Assembly: GCA_964467585.1 (NCBI GenBank)
Contig: CAYXRF010000006.1
Span: forward strand, 45,177 to 109,176
DNA: 64,000 bases
Source: CALVLD01 sp964467585
Lineage (GTDB): Bacteria > Bacillota > Clostridia > Christensenellales > CAG-138
Direction of reading: 5' to 3'
Of this stretch, positions 16,925 through 26,192 are shown piece after piece. Each line of letters starts with the position of its first letter. Position 1 is the first letter of the stretch. A program made the position numbers and the translations under genes. The notes below the pieces were generated by a model. It saw only the letters and a program-made list of their open reading frames with translations, did no database searches and was not told the DNA's origin.

Positions 16925-17080
16925 AACAGAAATTGCAATAAAATATCCCCATGCCGCACAAAAGACGATGGGGATGAAAATTCGCACTTAACGCAACGCA
17001 AATCTGCGCGGCGCCCGATTGACTTCACCTCGGCAGGAAATTGAGTCGGAAAACCGACGCCTGCTGTCTACGGCGGATAT
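16925..17080 (-). ncRNA. Ribosomal L10 leader (autoregulatory mRNA element)
   Basis: The minus-strand leader of rplJ contains AGACAGCAGG ... CCTGCCGAGGT, the conserved core of the L10-leader family, with an intervening hairpin (CGTCGGTTTTCCGACT). Further downstream, ATCCCCAT pairs with ATGGGGAT and is followed by ATTTTATT, which looks like an attenuator. L10 (with L7/L12) is known to bind this leader and repress its own operon in Firmicutes. Confidence 0.88.
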
Positions 17081-17095
17081 TCGATTGCGTGTGGG

Positions 17096-17124
17096 ATTTT
17101 ATCATCCCACGCAGATTAAGTCAA
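17096..17124 (-). promoter_or_regulatory. Promoter of the L10 leader-rplJ-rplL operon
   Basis: On the minus strand TTGACT (17119-17124), a 17-base spacer and TAAAAT (17096-17101). The transcript would start just before the L10 leader element. Confidence 0.75.
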
Positions 17125-17202
17125 GTGTTTTTTTGCCGCCGCGTCAATATATTTGTTGAATATCAGCGGCGGCGCGGCAATCACCGGGGGCTGCGGAGAC
17201 AT

Positions 17203-19851
17203 TTACACGCTTTTTGCGCGGGAGCGCTTTATGCGGCGCTGCACAAGCTTGACAAGCTCCACAACCGGTATTACGGCAAAGCCGAGGGCGGCGGCAACGC
17301 ATAGCTCCGCAATAGAAATCGGCTCAAAGCCAAACGCGGAGCGCAGAGGCGGGATTGTCACAACGGCTATTGTCAACAAAAGCGAAAGCCCGATAGAGCC
17401 GTAAAGCCACCAATTGACCGTCTTTAGCGTAAATATGCTTTCGCGCTGTGAACGCATATTGAGGCTGTGAAAAAGCTCCGCAAGGCTCATTGTGAGAAAA
17501 GCCATTGTCACTCCGTCTGCGGACTGGGCGCAGCTCCATACTCCGCTTTCCATAAAGTGCCCGATAAAATATGCGGCAAGCGTCAGCACCGTAACCAAAA
17601 TGCCCTGATAGGCAATGTCGGCGCCAAGCCCACGCGCAAATATGCCCTCATCTGAGGAGCGCGGCGGCTGCTTCATAATGTCCGCGCCCGCTTTTTCCAT
17701 ACTTAGTGAAACGGCGGGCAGACAATCGGTTATCAGATTAATCCAAAGAAGATGAACGGGCTGAAGTATTGTAAACCCAAGCATCACGGAAGTGAAAACG
17801 GCAAGCACCTCGCTTGCGTTGGATGCAAGCAAAAACTGTATCGCCTTGCGGATGTTGTCATATATGCGCCTGCCCTCCTCCACCGCCGTTACAATGGTGG
17901 CAAAGTTGTCGTCCGCAAGCACCATATCCGCAACATTTTTGGTTACGTCCGTGCCCGTTATGCCCATGCCCACGCCAATATCTGCTGTTTTAATGGAAGG
18001 CGCATCGTTAACGCCGTCCCCCGTCATGGCGGCAATCATGTTGCGGCGCTGCCACGCTTCAACAATGCGCACCTTGTGCTCGGGCTGAACGCGTGCGTAT
18101 ACGCCGATATCCGTCAGACGTGCGTCAAGCTCCTCATCGGACATAAGCGACAGCTCCGCGCCCGTTATCGCCTGAGAAGCATCGCTTATTATGCCAAGCT
18201 GCTTTGCGATTGCCACGGCGGTATCCTTGTGGTCGCCTGTTATCATTATGGGACGGATGCCCGCCTCACGGCAGCGGCGGACGGCCTCCTTTGCCTCAGG
18301 ACGTATCGGGTCAATCATACCCGTTATACCGATAAATGTGAGATCCTGTTCAAGCGCATCGGCGGAAAAATCCGTTGGCTCAGCGTCATATGTGCGGTAT
18401 GCCGCGGCAAGTGCGCGCAGTGCGTTATCCGCCATGCGTTTGTTGTCTGCAAGAATCTCGGCGCGGATTTCATCCGTCATTGGGACGTCTTTTTTGCCGT
18501 CAAAATAGCGTGTGCAAAGACGTATAAGCTCATCGGGCGCACCCTTTGTGAACTGGATATACTTGCCGTTGTTGGCGTGGACGGTGCTCATCAGCTTGCG
18601 CATACTGTCAAACGGGGCTTCGCCCACACGCGGATATTCAAGCTTGAGCGCGGGCTTTTCAAGCCCCAGCCGCGTGGCGTAATTTACAAGCGCACACTCG
18701 GTCGGCTCCCCCACGGCGGCGCCCGTTTCGTCCGGCTCCGCATCGGAGCAAAGCGTCATTGCCGTTGCAAGCAGCGACTCGTCCCGCGAAGCGGCGTCCG
18801 TAACCGTCATCCTGTTTTGCGTCAGCGTGCCTGTTTTGTCGCTGCAGATAACCTGTGCGCACCCGAGGGTTTCCACCGCGGTGAGCTTGCGAATAACCGC
18901 ACTGCGCTTGGACATTTTTGTGACGCCTATTGAAAGGGAAATTGTTACAACCGTTGCAAGCCCTTCGGGGATTGCCGCAACGGCAAGGCTTACGGCTATC
19001 ATAAACGTGTTGAGAATAACATTGACGTTTATCGTATCTGCGCGCAAAAGGCTGACGACAAACATCACAACGCACACGCCCAGCACAAGATAGGTAAGTA
19101 TTTTGCTAAGCTGCGACAGCTTTTTTTGCAGAGGAGTTTGACCCTCCTTCGCCTCGGTAAGCGCGGTGGCAATCTTGCCCATCTCGGTATCCATGCCCGT
19201 TGCCGCGATAACGGCGGCGCCGCGTCCGTAAACCACCGTGCCGCCCATGTACACCATGCTTTTGCGGTCGCCAAGCGGCACGTCAAGCCCCTCGGGGGCG
19301 CTAAGTGCATCCGTCTGCTTTGTGACGGGCACGCTTTCGCCCGTGAGCGCGGCTTCCTCCACCTTGAGGGACGCGCACTCGATAATTCGCCCATCGGCAG
19401 GAATGGCGTCTCCCGCCTCAAGCAAAACCACGTCGCCCGGAACTATATCCTCACTTTTAATATGACGCACAACGCCTCCGCGCAGAACCCTGCTTGTTGA
19501 AGTCGTCATTTGCTGAAGCGCCTCGATTGCTTTTTCCGCCTTGGATTCCTGTATCATGCCCAATAGAGCGTTGGCAAGCACGACAACGCCGATTATTATC
19601 ACATCCGCAAGACTCTCGTTTTGGATTGCCGCCGTCACGCCGGACACAACCGCCGCAACCATCAAAATTATTAGCATTGGGTCTTTAAGCTGCTGAAGAA
19701 AAAGCAGTATCAGCGGCTTCTTTTTTGCCTGCCTGAGCTTGTTTTTGCCAAAGCGCTGCTCACAGAGCGCCGCCTGAGGGTCGGTAAGCCCGTCCCTTGA
19801 GCTGCCTAATGCGTCAAGCACATCGGATGCGTCGGAAGTGTAATACCTCAT
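17203..19851 (-). CDS. Cation-transporting P-type ATPase (Ca2+/Mn2+ exporter type)
   Basis: 882 residues, P2A-type ATPase. Actuator TGES (about 170-173), membrane motif AAIPEGL (about 292-298), phosphorylation site DKTGTLT (about 338-344), nucleotide-binding KGAPDE, and hinge MTGDGVNDAPS are all present, along with the ten-helix layout and the C-terminal cation ATPase domain. The family exports Ca2+ or Mn2+ from the cytoplasm. The upstream yybP-ykoY-type element, a Mn2+ sensor in other bacteria, points to manganese (possibly with calcium). The start ATG has AAGAGG upstream. The gene is monocistronic and lies directly downstream (in genome order) of the L10 promoter. Confidence 0.93.
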   Translation of the reverse strand: MRYYTSDASDVLDALGSSRDGLTDPQAALCEQRFGKNKLRQAKKKPLILLFLQQLKDPMLIILMVAAVVSGVTAAIQNESLADVIIIGVVVLANALLGMIQESKAEKAIEALQQMTTSTSRVLRGGVVRHIKSEDIVPGDVVLLEAGDAIPADGRIIECASLKVEEAALTGESVPVTKQTDALSAPEGLDVPLGDRKSMVYMGGTVVYGRGAAVIAATGMDTEMGKIATALTEAKEGQTPLQKKLSQLSKILTYLVLGVCVVMFVVSLLRADTINVNVILNTFMIAVSLAVAAIPEGLATVVTISLSIGVTKMSKRSAVIRKLTAVETLGCAQVICSDKTGTLTQNRMTVTDAASRDESLLATAMTLCSDAEPDETGAAVGEPTECALVNYATRLGLEKPALKLEYPRVGEAPFDSMRKLMSTVHANNGKYIQFTKGAPDELIRLCTRYFDGKKDVPMTDEIRAEILADNKRMADNALRALAAAYRTYDAEPTDFSADALEQDLTFIGITGMIDPIRPEAKEAVRRCREAGIRPIMITGDHKDTAVAIAKQLGIISDASQAITGAELSLMSDEELDARLTDIGVYARVQPEHKVRIVEAWQRRNMIAAMTGDGVNDAPSIKTADIGVGMGITGTDVTKNVADMVLADDNFATIVTAVEEGRRIYDNIRKAIQFLLASNASEVLAVFTSVMLGFTILQPVHLLWINLITDCLPAVSLSMEKAGADIMKQPPRSSDEGIFARGLGADIAYQGILVTVLTLAAYFIGHFMESGVWSCAQSADGVTMAFLTMSLAELFHSLNMRSQRESIFTLKTVNWWLYGSIGLSLLLTIAVVTIPPLRSAFGFEPISIAELCVAAALGFAVIPVVELVKLVQRRIKRSRAKSV

Positions 19852-19889
19852 TTTTCGGAACCTCTTTCAAAGTTGTTTATAAACAAAAA

Positions 19890-20040
19890 TGCTCACGCGT
19901 GACAATGGCAAATAAGCCACGCCACACATGAGTCCGGTTAAGGTAACGCCCCGCCCGTGCCAGATGAGTCTCCCCACCGTGTATGTTGACACGAGCCATG
20001 CGCGAAATAAACACGCAAGAAACTACTCCCTCATGAGCAT
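19890..20040 (-). ncRNA. yybP-ykoY-type (Mn2+) riboswitch
   Basis: The minus-strand leader of the P-type ATPase contains GGGAGTAG near its 5' end and TCAACATAC-ACGGTGGGGAG in the middle, with CTCATG and GGACTCATG able to close a basal stem, matching the conserved parts of the yybP-ykoY family. Near the 3' end a hairpin ending in CACGCGTGAG is followed by CATTTTTGTTT, which could be the regulated terminator. The element lies about 40 bases upstream of the ATPase start. I identified it by eye; a covariance-model search would settle it. Confidence 0.75.
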
Positions 20041-20163
20041 ATTATGTTCAATCAATTATATTACCGTGCTTTGACAAAAATAGCAACAGCGCGGTCGGTA
20101 AAATTTTTGTAAAGGACGGAATATTGCCGCCGTGCCGCAGCCTAAACAGATGCAAATCCGCAC

Positions 20164-21882
20164 TCAAATCTTGGGCGCGTCCGCAGCCTCATATGCCGTT
20201 TTGTCTTTTATCTCGTAAACACGATTGCACAGCGAAAGCAGGCTCTGACGATGCGTTGTAAGTATTATCGTTCGATTAAGCTTGCCCGCCTGCAAATTGG
20301 CTATAAGCCTGCGCTCGGTATCAAGGTCAAGCGCGGAGGTCGCCTCGTCCAGCAGCAGCACGGGAGTGTCGCAAAGCAGTGCGCGCGCGATTGTAAGCCG
20401 CTGAATCTGCCCTTGCGAAAGCCCCGCACCCTGTTCGCCCAGCGATGAAGCAATGCCCTCACGCAGCTCGGATACAAAATCCCATGCGCAAGCGTCTTTT
20501 AATGCGGAAATCAAAATTTCGTCTGATGCATCAGGACGCACAATCAGCAGATTGTCACGAATGCTGCCCGAAAAGAGGGTGTTGCTTTGGGACACATATG
20601 CAAACAGCCTGCGCGTTGCGGACGATATTTCAAGCGTTTCGCCATCTCCATTTAAAACCTCCGCTCTGCCCTCACTAAGAGAAACAAGCCCCAGCAGCAC
20701 CCTCAGCATAGTTGTTTTGCCAAGTCCGGAGGGGCCGACAAGGGCTATCGCCTCCCCCGCGTCGGCATGGATATTAACATTTTTAAGCACGTCCTGTTCA
20801 CCGCGATAGGCAAAAGCACCCCCGCGGACACTGACGGCAACCCCCGAGGCGCCAAATTTGCGCATGGCTTCGGCGTCCGATGGCGCCTCCTTGGGAAGCT
20901 CAACAATTTCCATCAGTCTGCTTGCGGCTGTAAGCGCGCCGATTCCGGAGGGCACAAGCCCCACAATGGACGAAAATGAGGACGAAAAGTAGGACGAAAG
21001 CTGCAAAAACATCGTCATTGTGCCAAATGTGTATGCGCCCGCCCAAAGCCTGTACACGCCCCACGCATAGCAGCCGTATGACACGACAAGCCCCAAAAGG
21101 GTGTATATCAGCGTTGTCAAAACCGAAAACTTGTTCAGCTTCAGTGAAATCAGCTTGTAAGCCGCCTGCACCTCACGCAGCCTTTGCATAAAATGCTCCG
21201 TCAGCGAAAACGCCTTTATAGGCTGAATATTGCACAGAGTCTCCTCATTAAAGGCGGTCAGCTCGCTCTGCGCCATCCGCTGCTCTCGATTGTATTGCCT
21301 CAGCTTTTTCATAATATAGCGTGAAGCAAGCACCGAAAGCGGAATGCCGACCGCAACGATAAGCGCCATTGTCGGATCGTATATGGCGATTATCACAAAT
21401 GTGAGCACAAATTGAAGCAGCTTTGTTATAAGAGTTGGGATAAATCCGATAATTGACGATGCAACAGATGAAATATCGTTGTTGAGACGGTTAAGCACGT
21501 CCCCTGAATGGAAGGCGGATATGGACTCCCAATCCGTCATAAGTATTTTGTCAAAAACGTCCGCACGAATTTCGTTAAGTACACGAATCTCAATCTTTGC
21601 GGATATGCGGGAGGTCAGCGCGTTTGTCACCGCCCTGAAAACGCCCATGCCCACAAAAGCGGCGGCGGCATATGCGATAATGGTGGTTTTGTGACCTGTG
21701 ACGGCGTCAATAAGATATTTTGACACAACGGACGAGGCAAGCCCCAGCGCCACGGAAAGCAGCCCAACAATAAGATAGAAAAGTATGGCGGGACGATATC
21801 CGCGTGCATAGCCGTATATCCACTTAGCTTCGCACAGCATATCACGCATTGTCTTATGCTTGCCTGTTTTTTTAACCGTCAT
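20164..21882 (-). CDS. ABC exporter, fused membrane and ATPase domains
   Basis: 572 residues. A six-helix type IV exporter membrane domain (about 30-320) is followed by an ATPase with Walker A GPSGLGKT, Q-loop (YVSQSNTLFSGSIRDNL), signature LSQGQ (a variant of LSGGQ), Walker B VLLLDEATSALD and the switch His in TTHR. It is a half-transporter that must dimerise. The substrate cannot be told from sequence. Its start overlaps the stop of the CpsB-like PHP gene by four bases, so the two are co-transcribed, and the exporter may serve an envelope or capsule function. Confidence 0.92.
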   Translation of the reverse strand: MTVKKTGKHKTMRDMLCEAKWIYGYARGYRPAILFYLIVGLLSVALGLASSVVSKYLIDAVTGHKTTIIAYAAAAFVGMGVFRAVTNALTSRISAKIEIRVLNEIRADVFDKILMTDWESISAFHSGDVLNRLNNDISSVASSIIGFIPTLITKLLQFVLTFVIIAIYDPTMALIVAVGIPLSVLASRYIMKKLRQYNREQRMAQSELTAFNEETLCNIQPIKAFSLTEHFMQRLREVQAAYKLISLKLNKFSVLTTLIYTLLGLVVSYGCYAWGVYRLWAGAYTFGTMTMFLQLSSYFSSSFSSIVGLVPSGIGALTAASRLMEIVELPKEAPSDAEAMRKFGASGVAVSVRGGAFAYRGEQDVLKNVNIHADAGEAIALVGPSGLGKTTMLRVLLGLVSLSEGRAEVLNGDGETLEISSATRRLFAYVSQSNTLFSGSIRDNLLIVRPDASDEILISALKDACAWDFVSELREGIASSLGEQGAGLSQGQIQRLTIARALLCDTPVLLLDEATSALDLDTERRLIANLQAGKLNRTIILTTHRQSLLSLCNRVYEIKDKTAYEAADAPKI

Positions 21883-22637
21883 TGGTCATACCCGTCATCC
21901 TCGGGCGGAAGCCGTTTAACACGCTTGTTTTCGATAACGCGCCGAGGGTTTTCTTCCATTAAAATATGTGCCCATCGCTCCGAATAGTTTTCTGCAATGA
22001 GGTCATAGGCGTCGAACAGCTCTGTCGTGCGTGAAAAAACACCGTGAGAATCGGTCGCAACAAAATGAGCGGCGCGTGCGGAAAGAAGCTCGTGAGCAAC
22101 AACTGTTGAGCTTTCGTTCATGCGCCCGATTATGCTTGTGCGGTTAAGCTGCAAAAGACAGCCCATCCCCACCCAGTCGATTGCAAACTGAGGGTCGTCC
22201 TGAACCATAAAATAGCGTTCGGGATGAGCAATTATAGGCACAACGCCCTTTGCCGAAAGGGACTCCAGCACGTCCTTCACCCGCCATGCATCGTCGTCAA
22301 AATCAAACTCAACAAGCATATAGCGCGAGCCTGCAAGGGTTATCACATCCCCGCGCTCATAAAGTGCGGCAATGTCGTTGGTGGCAAACACCTCCATGCC
22401 CTGATGCAGCGTCATTTTGACGCCGTGCTCCTTTAAGATAGCTTCAAGCGCAGAAAAAGCCCCGCGATACTCATCGCCATAATAGTTGGCGTACGAATTT
22501 GGGACGTTGCAGTGCGGCGTGACTATAATATCGGTAACTCCGCAAATACGAGCGGTATCCGCCATACTTACCGTTTCGGCAAAGTCGGACGCCCCATCGT
22601 CCACCCCGGGCATAATGTGGCAATGTATATCAATCAT
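21879..22637 (-). CDS. CpsB/YwqE-type PHP-domain tyrosine phosphatase
   Basis: 252 residues from the ATG at 22637 (GGAGGG upstream); this start gives the canonical N-terminus MIDIHCHIMPGVDDGA with metal ligands H5 and H7. Further PHP motifs are VTPHCN, GMEV, AHPERY and TDSHG. The family dephosphorylates bacterial tyrosine kinases that control capsule and exopolysaccharide synthesis. No kinase or polysaccharide gene is adjacent here; the coupled neighbour is an ABC exporter. Confidence 0.92.
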   Translation of the reverse strand: MIDIHCHIMPGVDDGASDFAETVSMADTARICGVTDIIVTPHCNVPNSYANYYGDEYRGAFSALEAILKEHGVKMTLHQGMEVFATNDIAALYERGDVITLAGSRYMLVEFDFDDDAWRVKDVLESLSAKGVVPIIAHPERYFMVQDDPQFAIDWVGMGCLLQLNRTSIIGRMNESSTVVAHELLSARAAHFVATDSHGVFSRTTELFDAYDLIAENYSERWAHILMEENPRRVIENKRVKRLPPEDDGYDQ

Positions 22638-23064
22638 AGGGAAAGCCCTCCGCGCAAAATTCATCCAAATTATAATATACAGCAAAAGTGAATCAGCGTC
22701 AACCCCTCGACCCATACCTATAATACCTGTTGATGTATTGCATATCGACAAAATTCGCATATCATTTATTTTGAAAAAACACTTGTGCTTCCGTATGCAC
22801 TATATTATAATCCTATTGTCGGCATTTCGATTATTTGTTGCCAACCGCATGTGGAAGCACTTCAATTGTTTGAGAGAGTATTTCAATATCGAGACTTTTG
22901 TGCATATTATGTATTGGAGGTTTGTTTATAGGTTTGAGGCTGCGGCGCGGCGCCGTATGTGTATCAACGCATATGCCGTGCGCTTGTTGAAACGTTTTTG
23001 CTTTGTATAGCTGTTTTGTAAGTATTAGAGTTTTTGCAGTGTTATATAATACGGAGGTAGTAAT
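22638..23064. other. 427-base gap with no recognised gene
   Basis: AT-richer than its flanks. Several short frames cross it, but none has a ribosome site or protein-like composition. A TATAAT at 23045-23050 lies immediately before the GGAGG of the next gene, too close to be its normal -10. I see no tRNA fold or repeat. Confidence 0.5.
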
Positions 23065-23639
23065 ATGTCAAAAAAGCCTTAACTTTTCTGATTATCGGGA
23101 TAGCTGCCGTGCTGATACTGGCAATACCCATTAGTATGCTTGCGCTGTCACACAGCAAGCCCGATGCATCCATGTTTGCTGAAAATGACGCCGTGATTGG
23201 CGATTTCAGCGTGCTTTATGACGAAGCTCTGTCCGGCGACGTCATAATTGACCGTATCCTTTCGGAAGACCCCACGATTGTGATTCTTTCCGCAGACCAG
23301 GGACGTGAGATCGGCACTCGGATCACACCGTACATTGATGAGAATCGCTATGTTGTGTATGTGGGTGTTGATGAGGTCGAGCTTTCGGCAATCACCGGTA
23401 TTGCCTGTCAGTTTGCCGATGAATCCGCGCATGATGAAAAGCGCCTCGGCACAGGCATAACATTTGATCCCTGTGTTGGAAGCAATGGCGACTATACATT
23501 CAGCGGCATTGTCGAGGTATACACCGATGGAGACAATGCATCCTGCAACACATACGACACAACAGCCGAGGACATGCGCAGCCATGCGTGTGAGACGTGG
23601 CAGTTTATTTTGGATTGCCGCAGCGATGTAGCGCCATAA
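23065..23639 (+). pseudogene. Secreted/membrane protein with a -1 frameshift at a poly-A run
   Basis: GGAGG at 23053-23057 points to the ATG at 23065, but that frame reads only five codons (ATG TCA AAA AAG CCT) before TAA. With one more A in the AAAAAA run (23070-23075), the frame would read MSKKALTFLIIGIAAV and continue into the long frame that is open to 23639, giving about 191 residues with a good N-terminal hydrophobic anchor. The body (GDFSVLYDEALSGDVIID, ILSADQGREIGTRI) has no family that I recognise. Possibilities are a sequencing or assembly error, a real mutation, or expression by slippage on the A-run. A GTG at 23109 would give a shortened 176-residue form without the basic N-terminus. 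Confidence 0.6.
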
Positions 23640-23757
23640 TTTTTTCAAAGGGGGGAAGGGTCAATCCTTCCCCCTCAATTTATACCTTGGCACAGCGTAA
23701 AAACACAAAATCCGATTCACCGTTTGCAAAAAGGAGCTTCAAGAACCGTGTGATACG

Positions 23758-24216
23758 TCATGTATCGTGCGTTGTGCATTGTGCGCACCTTGCCACAATG
23801 CTTTTGCTCATGCAATCACGGGCTTTGTCAAGCCTGTCCATAAGCTCTTCAAATGAGCAAACTACTCTTTCCACACAGGGATGAAAATAGAACGTGCAGG
23901 TATTTTCGTTAAAAAGAAATTCGTCTCCCGTGGCGCTCCAAAGCAGTATCCGCTTGTTTGAACGCGTGGCAATTGCACCGCCAAGCTCGGTATGCGTGCC
24001 CCGCCCCCCCGGCAGAAGCACAACAACAAGCTCGGCGTCCCTCACGGCGCGAAGCTCGTTGAACGCCACCTCGCTCATGCGGGCGTCGCCCTCACGTCTT
24101 ATGTCGCCGTGCGTTGTCCAGTCGTATGCCTGCTCATGCCCGCGTGCGCGCAGCACCGCCGCCAATGTGCGGGCGTTGGCTGTGTTTGAAAGCCCTGTCG
24201 CAATGTAAAACCTCAT
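23758..24216 (-). CDS. Nucleoside 2-deoxyribosyltransferase-like protein
   Basis: 152 residues. Recognised by MRFYIATGLSNTANARTLA, the DWTTHG segment and the DAELVVVLLPGGRGTHTELGGAIA motif, typical of the nucleoside 2-deoxyribosyltransferase-like group that handles nucleosides or nucleotides. The C-terminal 30 residues (Cys-rich and basic) are not conserved in family members as I know them. It overlaps the thymidine kinase gene by four bases, which supports a joint role in nucleoside salvage. Confidence 0.8.
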   Translation of the reverse strand: MRFYIATGLSNTANARTLAAVLRARGHEQAYDWTTHGDIRREGDARMSEVAFNELRAVRDAELVVVLLPGGRGTHTELGGAIATRSNKRILLWSATGDEFLFNENTCTFYFHPCVERVVCSFEELMDRLDKARDCMSKSIVARCAQCTTHDT

Positions 24217-24785
24217 AGGCTGTCCCTTTTAATCTTGCCTTCGCTCCAATGCTTTCTGCACAGCCCAATGTATTTGTCGTCCGCGCCCAAAACCACCTGC
24301 TCACCAACGCGTGTTACGCCGCCCTTGCAGTCAAGACGTGCGTTCATAATCGCCTTTCTGCCGCACCAGCAGATAGTCTTAATCTCCTCAATGGTATCGG
24401 CAAAAGCCATCAGCCAAAGGCTCCCCTCAAAGAATTCGCCTCTAAAATCCGTGCGCAGACCGTAGCAAATTATGGGGACGTTGAACACGTCAACCAGCTC
24501 GACAAGAAGCATTACCTCATCCCTTGAAAGGAACTGCGCTTCGTCAATTATCACGCAGTCATATGCGTGAGCGCGTATATCGTCCAGCGGCATTTCAGAA
24601 AACAGAACGCATTCATCCGTCAGCCCACAGCGGGATTTAACCGTGTGCGCCCCGTCCCGCGTGTCAATAGCGGGCTTTACAAGAAGCGCCCTCTGCCCCC
24701 GTTCGCCATAGTTATATTTAACCATGATCGCCTGCGCCGTTTTAGACGAGCTCATCGCGCCATAACGAAAATATAGCTTTGCCAT
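24213..24785 (-). CDS. tdk: Thymidine kinase
   Basis: 190 residues from the ATG at 24785 (TGGAGG upstream). ATP-dependent salvage of thymidine to dTMP. The phosphate-binding loop YGAMSSSKT (about 8-16), DEAQFL with the catalytic Glu and DEAQ lid, and zinc-binding cysteines (CWCGRKA and a C-terminal CRKH) are present. The loop has SSSKT where most family members have SGKT, a conservative variant seen in related Clostridia. Downstream and overlapping is the deoxyribosyltransferase-like gene. Confidence 0.94.
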   Translation of the reverse strand: MAKLYFRYGAMSSSKTAQAIMVKYNYGERGQRALLVKPAIDTRDGAHTVKSRCGLTDECVLFSEMPLDDIRAHAYDCVIIDEAQFLSRDEVMLLVELVDVFNVPIICYGLRTDFRGEFFEGSLWLMAFADTIEEIKTICWCGRKAIMNARLDCKGGVTRVGEQVVLGADDKYIGLCRKHWSEGKIKRDSL

Positions 24786-24970
24786 TTTTTGAACCTCCAT
24801 ACCAAGCAAAATAGCACATTTTATCACAAATGCGGCACGAATAACCGCATAGGCGAGCAAAAAAACGACAAGAACAAACGAAGCGCGGCACAATCGGGCG
24901 CAAAAGCCCCCGCCGCCTGTATTAAAACGCGAAGCATCGCGGATTACGCTTGAACATCACTTCGGCTATT

Positions 24971-25903
24971 TTACCACGTTCCGACATATTTTGCAACACT
25001 TGCTGATAGGCATACAAAACGGAACGCCGAAAAGTTCGACGCTCCGATTGAGTCATGGAAAACAATTGTTTTTCCAGGTAGTTGACCGTTCAAATCCGAA
25101 CCGTCATTTTTTACTGATAGTTTAAGGGTTTTTTGGTTGTTGCTGATAATATTGTATAGAATTGTTATCCTGTAACCTCCGTCGGGTTCGTCCCAAACTG
25201 TAACGGAGTTCACATAATGATCTATCACGCTGCGCCTAAAATCTTCGTCGTTAATGTCCCCGTGGCTGAACCGCGTAAGGAACCAAACGACATGAGGCTT
25301 CTCCAAAACGATATAGTCATCCTCCGCGTTCGCAATGCGATAACGGAGGTCTTTCTTTTGGGCTTCAAGCTCTTTCAAACGTGCGGCAAGCGCGTCGGAC
25401 TCTACACCCGTTTCAGCCAACTTCAAAAGGTTGGTCGTTTTCTTTTCGAGGTCTTTCAGCTCTTCTTTCAACGGAGGTATGATCTTGTCGCTCTCTATGT
25501 CCTCTCTATTTTGCTTTATTGCCATGTCCGCAAGCCATTCTATACGTTCAGGGGTGAACAGGGATAAAGTATCTTCCACCACGGCACGCTCGATAAAGTC
25601 CTTCGGGAGCGGCTTTTTATCGCAAGAATTGAACCTCTTGCGCTTGCTGCATGAATAGTAGTTATAGATCTTTCCTCCGCGTCCCCATCCCGTTTCCCCG
25701 ACCATCAGGGAACCGCAATGACCGCAAAACATCTTTTGGGAGAGTAGATATTCGACTTTGGCTTTTCCTCTTGCCGGGGCTTCTCCGTTTGCAATAAGTC
25801 TCCTTTGAACGGTCTCGAAGGTTTCTTTATCAACGATGGCGGGTACGCCTCCTTCTACTCGAATATCACGATAGGTAAGACGTATGTTCGTTTCTTTACG
25901 CAA
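24971..25903 (-). pseudogene. Truncated large serine recombinase
   Basis: C-terminal part only. The frame begins in the middle of the Recombinase domain (DIRVEGGVPAIVDKETFETVQ), continues through the zinc ribbon (MFCGHCGSLMVGE...CSKRKRFNSC) and the coiled-coil region (LKEELKDLEKKTTNLLKLAE), and lacks the whole N-terminal resolvase domain with the catalytic serine. Going upstream, a stop is met at 25943-25945. The last 30 residues run through a 32-bp repeat and do not look family-like, so the 3' end is probably also a junction. It cannot be an active integrase by itself. It lies beside two phage lysis-type genes. Confidence 0.85.
25014..25045. repeat. 32-bp direct repeat, copy 1 (terminator-like)
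   Basis: Identical 32-bp copies lie at 25014-25045 and 26733-26764 in the same orientation, bracketing the recombinase remnant and two small phage genes. On the minus strand the core forms an 11-pair stem (GGAGCGTCGAA / TTCGGCGTTCC, with G-U pairs) with a three-base loop, followed by GTTTTGT, which resembles a terminator. Confidence 0.85.
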
Positions 25904-25959
25904 AAGCAGCGAGAATTGCGAAGGAAATGGGTTATAAAAGGATTATCACCTATAGTCGA

Positions 25960-26187
25960 ATGAACTCAGAGGTCTTAGTCGCGCTGATAGCGTTCGCCGG
26001 TACTGCCGTCGGTTCCCTCGGGGGCATATTGGCGGCAAACAAGCTCGTAAACTTCCGGCTGAAAGCCTTGGAAGAAAAGGTGCAGAAACACAACAATCTC
26101 ATTGAGAGAATGTATGTGGTCGAGGAACGGAGCAAGTCAAATCAGCACCGCCTCGACGAAGTAGAAAGTAAGATAGAGAGGAGTTAG
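25960..26187 (+). CDS. Small phage membrane protein, XhlA-like
   Basis: 75 residues from the ATG at 25960 (an upstream ATG at 25927 adds 11 residues but has a poorly placed ribosome site). One membrane helix (VALIAFAGTAVGSLGGILAA) is followed by an amphipathic coiled coil (LKALEEKVQKHNNLIERMYVVEERSKSNQHRLDEVE). This layout is typical of small phage proteins encoded just before holins. It belongs with the holin gene six bases downstream and is a remnant of a prophage different from the podovirus-like set. Confidence 0.75.
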   Translation: MNSEVLVALIAFAGTAVGSLGGILAANKLVNFRLKALEEKVQKHNNLIERMYVVEERSKSNQHRLDEVESKIERS

Positions 26188-26192
26188 TCACT

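Noticed and set aside
17130..17200. GCCGCCGC/GCGGCGGC inverted repeat as a terminator of the P-type ATPase gene
   Set aside because: On the gene's strand the stem is followed by A rather than T, so it does not fit a rho-independent terminator. The L10 promoter lies just beyond.
17752..18933. 393-codon open frame on the plus strand
   Set aside because: Lies antisense to the P-type ATPase and has no ribosome site or family features.
20031..20046. ATGAGCATATTATG shared with 34798-34811
   Set aside because: A 14-base match between two places in 64 kb is expected by chance, and the contexts are unrelated.
22486..23010. 174-codon plus-strand frame
   Set aside because: The first part is antisense to the PHP phosphatase gene; the remainder has no start context and no protein-like pattern.
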